From the NCBI GenBank assembly GCA_945897515.1, contig CAMDFO010000006.1, forward strand, positions 1 through 64,000: a DNA stretch of 64,000 bases, in the 5' to 3' direction. The stretch is from Rhodoplanes serenus (GTDB lineage: Bacteria; Pseudomonadota; Alphaproteobacteria; Rhizobiales; Xanthobacteraceae). Of this stretch, positions 59,022-64,000 are shown piece by piece; the stretch's first letter is position 1, and each line of letters starts with the position of its first letter. The notes beneath the pieces are model-generated. The model worked only from the letters and a program-made list of their open reading frames with translations. It ran no database searches and was not told the DNA's origin. A program made the position numbers and the translations under genes.

Positions 59022-59960
59022 ATGAAGCTGGCGTTTTTCGACAATTACAAATTGGGCGTGGTGGTTGGCGACAAGATCGTCGACGTCTCGGCCGTGGCGA
59101 AGGGCATCAAGGCGCTCGGGCCGCAAGACGTGATCCGCGGCGTGATCGAGCAATACCCCAAGCTGAAGGACAAGCTCGCCGCCGCCGCCAAGAAGGGCAA
59201 GGGCAAGCCGCTGTCGAAGGTGAAGCTACGGTCGCCGCTGCCCAAGCCCGAAAATATCATCTGCATGGCGGTGAACTACATGGAGGACGGCACGCTGCCG
59301 GAGCCCGCGCCGATCAATGCCTTCATGAAGTCGCCGAGCGCGGTCATCGGCGACGGCGACACCATGGTGCTGCCGGACATGGCGGCTTCGGTGTTCGAGG
59401 GCGAAGCGGAATTCGCGGTCGTCATCGGCAAGAAGGCGTCCAACGTGAAGGCCAAGGACGCGATGAAATACGTGTTCGGCTACACCAACTTCATCGACGG
59501 CTCGGCGCGCGGCGTGGTCCCGCCGACCAACGTGTTCTACCAGATGAAGTCGCGCGATACGTTTGCGCCGATCGGCCCCTACATCGTCACCGCTGACGAG
59601 ATCAAGGACCCGCACAAGCTGCCGATCGTGCTGACCAACAACGGCGTCGTGATGCAGAAGTTCAACTCCGACGACATGGCGCACAAGATCCCGCGCTGCA
59701 TCGAATGGGTCACGGCAATCCACACGCTGCTGCCAGGCGATATCGTCGCGACCGGCACCAACCACCGCGGCCTCAACCCGTTCATGGATGGCGACAAGAT
59801 CGAGCTGACCACCGAAGGGCTCGGCACGCTCCACATCAAGGTGAAGGACCCGCTGAAGCGGAAATGGGCGCGCATTACGCGGCTCAAGCACAAGGAAAGC
59901 GGTGCACAAGGCGTGCACACGCCGCAGACCGGCGGCAAGTACGCGCCGGCGGCGAAGTAG
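59022..59960 (+). CDS. Fumarylacetoacetate hydrolase family protein
   Basis: 312 residues with a helical N-terminus (MKLAFFDNYKLGVVVGDKIVDVSAV) and the FAH core from about residue 70. Metal ligands sit in MAVNYMEDG, VFEGEAEFAVVIGKKA (Glu-x-Glu) and the later Asp of GYTNFIDGSARG. The closing motif TGTNHRGLNPFMDGD is typical of the group. Members hydrolyse C-C bonds of acylpyruvates or hydrate diketo acids in aromatic breakdown. The basic, Lys-rich N-terminal insert is unusual. It stands alone, with a palindromic repeat 60 bases downstream. Confidence 0.88.
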   Translation: MKLAFFDNYKLGVVVGDKIVDVSAVAKGIKALGPQDVIRGVIEQYPKLKDKLAAAAKKGKGKPLSKVKLRSPLPKPENIICMAVNYMEDGTLPEPAPINAFMKSPSAVIGDGDTMVLPDMAASVFEGEAEFAVVIGKKASNVKAKDAMKYVFGYTNFIDGSARGVVPPTNVFYQMKSRDTFAPIGPYIVTADEIKDPHKLPIVLTNNGVVMQKFNSDDMAHKIPRCIEWVTAIHTLLPGDIVATGTNHRGLNPFMDGDKIELTTEGLGTLHIKVKDPLKRKWARITRLKHKESGAQGVHTPQTGGKYAPAAK

Positions 59961-60019
59961 CTGCTGCCGCGATGTCATAGGGCATCGCTCCGGACAAACA
60001 TCCGGCGACAACAAAGGCT

Positions 60020-60094
60020 GTCATCGCCCGCGAAAGCGGGCGATCCAGTTTCTGGATCAAGCAGACTGGATGCCCCGCTTTCGCGGGGCATGAC
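60020..60094. repeat. GTCAT/ATGAC palindromic repeat, 75 bp
   Basis: Two hairpins (atcgcccgcGAAAgcgggcgat and atgccccgcTTTCgcggggcat) flank an inner ATCCAGT/ACTGGAT pair, all closed by GTCAT/ATGAC. The element at 62397-62485 carries the same two hairpins in reversed order, so the two copies are in opposite orientation. Confidence 0.88.
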
Positions 60095-60118
60095 AAGTGG
60101 AGGTATGGGAGAGCAGCG

Positions 60119-61003
60119 CTACGCGTTTGCGCCGATGCCTAGCATCTTGCGCGCCTCCGCCGGCGTCGCGATCTCGTCGCCGAGGATCTGGATGATCTTT
60201 CCGGCCTTCTCGACCAGCGCGGCATTGCTCGGCGCGAGCTTGCCCTTCTCCAGATAGATGTTGTCCTCCATCCCGACCCGCGGATGGCCACCGAGCAGGA
60301 CGGTCTGCGCCACCATCGGGAATTGATAAAGCGAAATGCCGAACGCGAACCAGGTGCAGCCGGGTGGCAGCAGGTTGCGCATGTAGGTCATCGCTTCCGG
60401 CGTCGCCGGCTGGCCCCACGAGATGCCCAGGCAGATCTGGAACATGCCCGGCCCCTTCACCAGCCCGTCCTCGAGAAAGCGCTTGGCGAGCAGCAGATGG
60501 CCGGTCTCGAACACTTCCAACTCCGGCATCACGCCGGCGTCCTTGATCGCCAGCGCCATCGCCTTGAGATGCGTCGGCGTGTTGATGAACACCCGGTCGC
60601 CCATATTGAGAGAGCCCATGTCGAGGCTGCAAATCTCCGGCTTGAGCTCCATGACGTGCTGGACGCGCTCGGCAGGCCCGCGCAGCACGGAATCGGCGCT
60701 CGGCTTCGATGGGTCCTTTTCATCGTGGAAGAAGCGCGCGCCGGGACCGGTCGTCAGGTTGATCAGGACGTCGCTGTTCTTCTCGCGGATGCGCTCGACC
60801 GTCTCGCGGTAGAGCGCCTTGTCCATGCTGGGCTTGGTGGTCTTGGGATCGCGCACGTGGATGTGCACGATGGCGGCGCCAGCCTTGGCTGCGTCGAGGC
60901 AGGAATTGGCGATCTGCTCGGGCGTGACCGGCACCGCCGGGTTGCGGCCAGGCGTGTCCGCCGAGCCCGTCACCGCGCAGGAAATCATCACTTTGCGTGC
61001 CAT
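60119..61003 (-). CDS. Beta-keto acid cleavage enzyme (BKACE, DUF849)
   Basis: 294 residues. It starts MARKVMISCAVTGSADTPGRNPAVPVTPEQIA, and the zinc-ligand motif IVHIHVRDP lies near residue 45. Other BKACE marks are INLTTGPG, CSLDMGSLN and the closing VGMEDNIYLEKGKLAPSNAALVEK. The family condenses or cleaves beta-keto acids with acetyl-CoA (as in carnitine and 3-keto-5-aminohexanoate breakdown); the acid used here is unknown. It is divergent from the flavin monooxygenase gene, with about 110 bases between. Confidence 0.92.
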   Translation of the reverse strand: MARKVMISCAVTGSADTPGRNPAVPVTPEQIANSCLDAAKAGAAIVHIHVRDPKTTKPSMDKALYRETVERIREKNSDVLINLTTGPGARFFHDEKDPSKPSADSVLRGPAERVQHVMELKPEICSLDMGSLNMGDRVFINTPTHLKAMALAIKDAGVMPELEVFETGHLLLAKRFLEDGLVKGPGMFQICLGISWGQPATPEAMTYMRNLLPPGCTWFAFGISLYQFPMVAQTVLLGGHPRVGMEDNIYLEKGKLAPSNAALVEKAGKIIQILGDEIATPAEARKMLGIGANA

Positions 61004-61116
61004 TCTCCACTCCCTAGCGCCGCTTCGGTGTCAACCAAATGCGGGTGTTGTTGTTGCAGTTCACCCCGTCCGGGACATTATAGAGGCTGCGGCCCGGTTG
61101 GCGTTAAGGATTTGCC

Positions 61117-62370
61117 GTGAAGGTCATCATTGTCGGCGGCGGGATCGGCGGGCTCACCACAGCCCTGATGCTGCATGCCCGCGGCATCGATTGCGAGGTC
61201 TTCGAGCAATCCGAGGCGGTTCGCGAGCTTGGTGTTGGCATCAACACGCTGCCGCACGCGATCAAGGAATTGTCGCAGCTCGGCCTGCTGGACCGCCTCG
61301 ACGCGGTCGGGATCCGCACCCATGAGCTGATCTACACCAATCGCTTCGGCCAGGAGATCTGGCGCGAGCCACGCGGGCTGGACGCCGGCTACGACGTACC
61401 GCAGTTCTCCATTCACCGCGGCCGCCTTCAGGCCGTGATCTACCAGGCGACACGCGCGCGATTGGGCGAGAGCCGAATCCACACCGGCCACCGGCTTGGC
61501 TCGTTCATCCAGGACGATGGCGGCGTCACCGCCTATTTCTTTGATCGCAACGGCGGGCATCGTCATACCGCGCGCGGCGATGTGCTGATCGGAGCCGATG
61601 GCATCCATTCGCATGTTCGCGAAGCGCTCTATCCGAACGAGGGACCGGCGCGCTGGAACGGCTCGATGCTGTGGCGCGGCGCACTCGACTGGCCGCAATT
61701 CCTCACCGGCCGCTCCATGGTGATCGCGGGCGGCATGGCCGCCAAGCTGGTCTGCTATCCGATCGGCGAGGGCGCTCGGGATGATCGCCCGCTGACCAAC
61801 TGGGCGGTGCTGGTGAAGGTCGGCGAGGGCGGCGCACCACCGAACAAGGAAGACTGGTCGCGGGCGGGGCGTTTCGAGGATTTGATCCCGCACGTGCAGC
61901 GCTTCCGCATTCCGTACGTCAATGCGCAGGCACTGATCGAAGCCACGCCGGAGTTCTGGGAATATCCGATGTGCGACCGCGACCCGCTGCCGCGCTGGTC
62001 GCACGGCCGGGTCACGCTGCTGGGCGACGCCGCGCACCCGATGTATCCGGTCGGCTCCAACGGCGCCTCGCAGGCCATTCTCGATGCGCGCTGTCTCGCG
62101 GACTTGCTCAAGACCGCCGATCATCCGGTGCAGGCGCTGTGGGCCTACGAGCAGGAGCGCCTGCCGCCGACCGCTCAGATCGTGCGGATGAACCGGAGCG
62201 GCGGACCGGAGGGCGTGATCGACGCGGTCGAGGCGCGCGCGCCGGATGGCTTTTCCAACATCGACGACGTGCTGTCGTTCGAGCAGCGCAAGGCGATCGT
62301 GCGCGGCTATGCCGGGGCGGCGGGATTTGCGCAGGCGCAGGTCAACAAGCCGCCTGGCAAGGCGGCGTAA
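61117..62370 (+). CDS. FAD-dependent monooxygenase (salicylate hydroxylase-like)
   Basis: 417 residues from GTG 61117. Class A flavin hydroxylase marks: dinucleotide motif VGGGIGGLTTALML at the start, mid-domain DVLIGADGIHSHVRE and the FAD-ribityl motif LLGDAAHPMYPVGSNGASQAI. The C-terminal tail is short, so it is not a fused form. Substrate unknown; salicylate, 3- or 6-hydroxynicotinate and similar aromatic acids are typical of relatives. Divergent from BKACE and flanked by oppositely oriented palindromic repeats. Confidence 0.9.
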   Translation: MKVIIVGGGIGGLTTALMLHARGIDCEVFEQSEAVRELGVGINTLPHAIKELSQLGLLDRLDAVGIRTHELIYTNRFGQEIWREPRGLDAGYDVPQFSIHRGRLQAVIYQATRARLGESRIHTGHRLGSFIQDDGGVTAYFFDRNGGHRHTARGDVLIGADGIHSHVREALYPNEGPARWNGSMLWRGALDWPQFLTGRSMVIAGGMAAKLVCYPIGEGARDDRPLTNWAVLVKVGEGGAPPNKEDWSRAGRFEDLIPHVQRFRIPYVNAQALIEATPEFWEYPMCDRDPLPRWSHGRVTLLGDAAHPMYPVGSNGASQAILDARCLADLLKTADHPVQALWAYEQERLPPTAQIVRMNRSGGPEGVIDAVEARAPDGFSNIDDVLSFEQRKAIVRGYAGAAGFAQAQVNKPPGKAA

Positions 62371-62396
62371 GGCTCGCCTCTCGCAAAACAAACGGC

Positions 62397-62485
62397 GTCA
62401 TGCCCCGCGAAGGCGGGGCACCCAGTAACCGTGGTTGTTTCGAGATTCACCGAAGGCTGGATCGCCCGCCTACGCGGGCGATGAC
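62397..62485. repeat. GTCAT/ATGAC palindromic repeat, 89 bp
   Basis: Same architecture as 60020-60094 in the opposite orientation: gccccgcGAAGgcggggc comes first and tcgcccgcCTACgcgggcga second, with the inner ACCCAGT...CTGGAT pair and GTCAT/ATGAC ends. It lies at the convergent end of the monooxygenase and cupin genes. A further partial gtcatgccccggg stretch runs into the cupin 3' end at about 62512. Confidence 0.85.
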
Positions 62486-62510
62486 AGTAGTTATGAGGCA
62501 ACGACGGTCG

Positions 62511-62966
62511 TCATGCCCCGGGAGGCGGCGGCAGGAACATGACCTCGTGCTTGGCCGAGAGCGCCACCACATCGGGCGGGTTCTGCTCCTTCATGGAGTG
62601 GATACCCCAGAACAGATCGTAGAGCCGCCGCGTCGGCGCGACCCAGAAGAAGCACTTCACCGTCTGGTCGGTCTTGTTGAAGATGCCGTGCGGAATATTC
62701 ATCGGCAGCTTGATCAGGTCGCCTGCGGTCGCCACGAAATCCTTGCCGTCGATCACCAGATCGAACCGGCCTTCCAGCATGTAGATGTACTCGTCCTGGG
62801 TCGGGTGGATGTGCGGCGGCACGAAGGTGCCCACCGGGAAGGTGGCGTGCCAGGAGAACGAGTGCTCGTTGAGCGATTTCGGCACATAGGTCTGGCCGAG
62901 GATGTTCCAACTGATGCCGTCGAGCCCGGTCCCGGCCTTGGTGATACCCGCGCTAAGCTGTTGCAT
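62511..62966 (-). CDS. Cupin-domain protein
   Basis: 151 residues from ATG 62966 (MQQLSAGITKAG), preceded by GGGGGAGCG; the frame is open further upstream but without conservation. Cupin motif 1 is PPHIHPTQDEYIYMLEGRFDLVI (His-x-His and Glu metal ligands) and motif 2 is PMNIPHGIFN. Metal-binding sugar isomerases, oxygenases and regulators share this fold, so the role is not assigned. The C-terminal PPPPGA residues are coded by the edge of a palindromic repeat. Convergent with the flavin monooxygenase. Confidence 0.85.
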   Translation of the reverse strand: MQQLSAGITKAGTGLDGISWNILGQTYVPKSLNEHSFSWHATFPVGTFVPPHIHPTQDEYIYMLEGRFDLVIDGKDFVATAGDLIKLPMNIPHGIFNKTDQTVKCFFWVAPTRRLYDLFWGIHSMKEQNPPDVVALSAKHEVMFLPPPPGA

Positions 62967-63191
62967 CGAACACGCTCCCCCATCCTCTGCCGATCGCAGG
63001 GCATTCAACCATGTCTGCAATGGCTTCGAAACGATCCCGAACGGCACATTCCGCCCCTTTTGGCGACAGCGTAAACGCCGTCCCCGGTGTTGCGCTACCG
63101 GAAACAGACGTTGGGTGGCCGCAATGCCTGCATTAAGCCTAAGTCAGGAGCCATCTGTGCCGGTGACTGCGTTGTGCTAAAAAGTGATTCC

Positions 63192-63611
63192 ATGACCTTC
63201 GGACGGCAAATCGTGTACATCCTGGGCTTGGCTGCCGCTCTGGCCGCCTTTGCATTTGCGCCCTCGGCTGCGCAGGCGCACGCCGGTCATGTGCATTCCG
63301 GGCACGCCGCGGTTGCGACCGATACCGCTGCCCAAAAGACCGCTGCGCCGGTCGAGCATGCCGGCGAAGCGGCCGCCGTACAGGAGCTGATATCCGCTCC
63401 GGCTCCCGGCAGCACCGCAGACGATACGACATGCGCCGATCGCGGCTGCTCCGCCAACGGACACGGCACGGGATGCTGTGGTTTCGTCGTTCCCGGCCTG
63501 ACCATGACGATCCCACCGGCGCTGAGCGCGTCGCTTCCGCTTCGCGATACGATGCCACATTCCAGCCTCGCACCCGAGGCGTTGCGAAAACCTCCCAGAT
63601 CCTTCGGCTGA
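63192..63611 (+). CDS. Secreted His- and Cys-containing protein upstream of metal efflux genes
   Basis: 139 residues with a Sec signal peptide (MTFGRQIVYILGLAAALAAFAFAPSAAQA). The mature N-terminus is His-rich (HAGHVHSGHAAV), and a Cys cluster lies near residue 85 (CADRGCSANGHGTGCCG). These are plausible metal ligands. The region after it is a Pro/Ala-rich tail. No family recognised with certainty; small proteins of this kind occur upstream of CzcCBA/CusCBA-type genes. The next gene, 76 bases downstream, is the adaptor of such an efflux system, so a periplasmic metal-binding role is inferred. Confidence 0.7.
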   Translation: MTFGRQIVYILGLAAALAAFAFAPSAAQAHAGHVHSGHAAVATDTAAQKTAAPVEHAGEAAAVQELISAPAPGSTADDTTCADRGCSANGHGTGCCGFVVPGLTMTIPPALSASLPLRDTMPHSSLAPEALRKPPRSFG

Positions 63612-63687
63612 ACTGCTGTCCGCGTTGTGACACCGCACAGAGTTGCGCGTCACAGCGAGCCCGTTCAATCGCGAAGGACTTTTTTCA

Positions 63688-64000
63688 ATGCACGTCCGAT
63701 CTGCTTCCGCTCTTGCGGCAGTTCTGCTTGTCGTTCTGGGCACCGGCGTGGGCTTCGGCCATGAAGGCCATGATCATGGACCGCAAGCGGCGCTCGCGCC
63801 CGCCAACATGGCGCCGCGAGGCGAAGCCTCGTCGCCGGATTTCGAGCTGGTTGCGGTCGCCCGGGGTGCGGAGCTTCTGATCTACCTGGACCGGTTCGCG
63901 ACCAACGAACCGATCGAAGGCGCGATCGTTGAGGTCGAAACCCCGGCCGGATCGCAGAGTGCGACGCCGGATGGCGCGGTCTACCGCCTGAAGGCACCCT
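63688..64000 (+). CDS. RND efflux periplasmic adaptor (CzcB/CusB-like), N-terminal part
   Basis: At least 104 residues, cut by the window end. Begins at ATG 63688 with a Sec signal (MHVRSASALAAVLLVVLGTGVGF) followed directly by a His-rich stretch HEGHDHG, the hallmark of heavy-metal CzcB adaptors. The next segment, DFELVAVARGAELLIYLDRFATNEPIEGAIVEVETP, matches the conserved beginning of this adaptor type. Neither the membrane-fusion barrel nor the RND pump is visible. With the upstream His/Cys protein it is the start of a metal-resistance operon. Confidence 0.85.
   Translation, partial: MHVRSASALAAVLLVVLGTGVGFGHEGHDHGPQAALAPANMAPRGEASSPDFELVAVARGAELLIYLDRFATNEPIEGAIVEVETPAGSQSATPDGAVYRLKAP

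Overview
The window is a GC-rich bacterial chromosome segment. Gene content and gene order point to an alphaproteobacterium of the order Hyphomicrobiales (Rhizobiales), probably near Bradyrhizobiaceae/Xanthobacteraceae. The signs are the glyA-nrdR-ribD-ribE-ribH-nusB-thiL run, the CBP3-DUF177-plsX-fabH-ihfA-merR run, the tig-clpP-clpX-lon-hupB run, several orphan TctC/TAXI-type binding proteins, and dense palindromic intergenic repeats of the kind common in Bradyrhizobium relatives. This placement is an inference from gene order and family knowledge; no database search was possible.

Layout. 1-506: right end of an IS3-family insertion sequence, an unassigned stretch and an orphan terminator. 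0.5-8.7 kb: an L,D-transpeptidase, then a catabolic-looking accessory stretch with a TctC binding protein, two related amidohydrolases, a fused dehydroshikimate dehydratase/HPPD-like protein, cytochrome b561 and a Rieske ferredoxin. 8.7-14.4 kb: one-carbon, riboflavin and thiamine genes. 14.4-20.3 kb: a flavin-dependent hydroxyacid oxidase, an MFS carrier, the proton-pumping pyrophosphatase and a second TctC protein. 20.3-25.7 kb: envelope and lipid genes with regulators (bamE, CBP3, DUF177, plsX, fabH, GNAT, ihfA, merR). 25.8-31 kb: tRNA-Pro and a decayed exopolysaccharide locus (polymerase/ligase, initiating sugar transferase, broken exoP, polysaccharide deacetylase). 31-39.6 kb: ctaA, acyl-CoA genes, a TAXI binding protein, a repeat-rich AT-richer insert with a DUF4238 gene, metY and a small CoA-related operon. 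39.6-42.4 kb: rplM-rpsI and a diguanylate cyclase. 42.4-46.4 kb: a complete TRAP transporter with an extradiol-dioxygenase-like protein. 46.5-50.7 kb: sodC, glnA, glnB and nnrDE. 50.8-58.1 kb: tRNA-Leu and the protein quality-control cluster. 58.2-64 kb: two tRNAs, FAH-family hydrolase, BKACE, flavin monooxygenase, cupin, and the start of a heavy-metal efflux locus cut by the window end.

How the genes fit together. Core blocks are ordinary and intact: C1 metabolism with riboflavin synthesis, fatty-acid initiation, trigger factor with ClpXP, Lon and HU, and nitrogen control through PII and glutamine synthetase. Between them lie oxidative and aromatic-type catabolic genes and solute-binding proteins that mostly lack partner permeases, which suggests a metabolically broad soil or water organism. 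The strongest anomalies are a 5'-truncated and frameshifted exoP lying head-to-head with the sugar transferase start, a family of imperfect palindromes sharing GTCAT/ATGAC ends and an ATCCA...TGGAT centre, and an AT-richer DUF4238 gene beside a complex repeat. I did not find a defence system, CRISPR array, prophage or secondary-metabolite cluster, and nothing here is convincingly a new multi-gene system.
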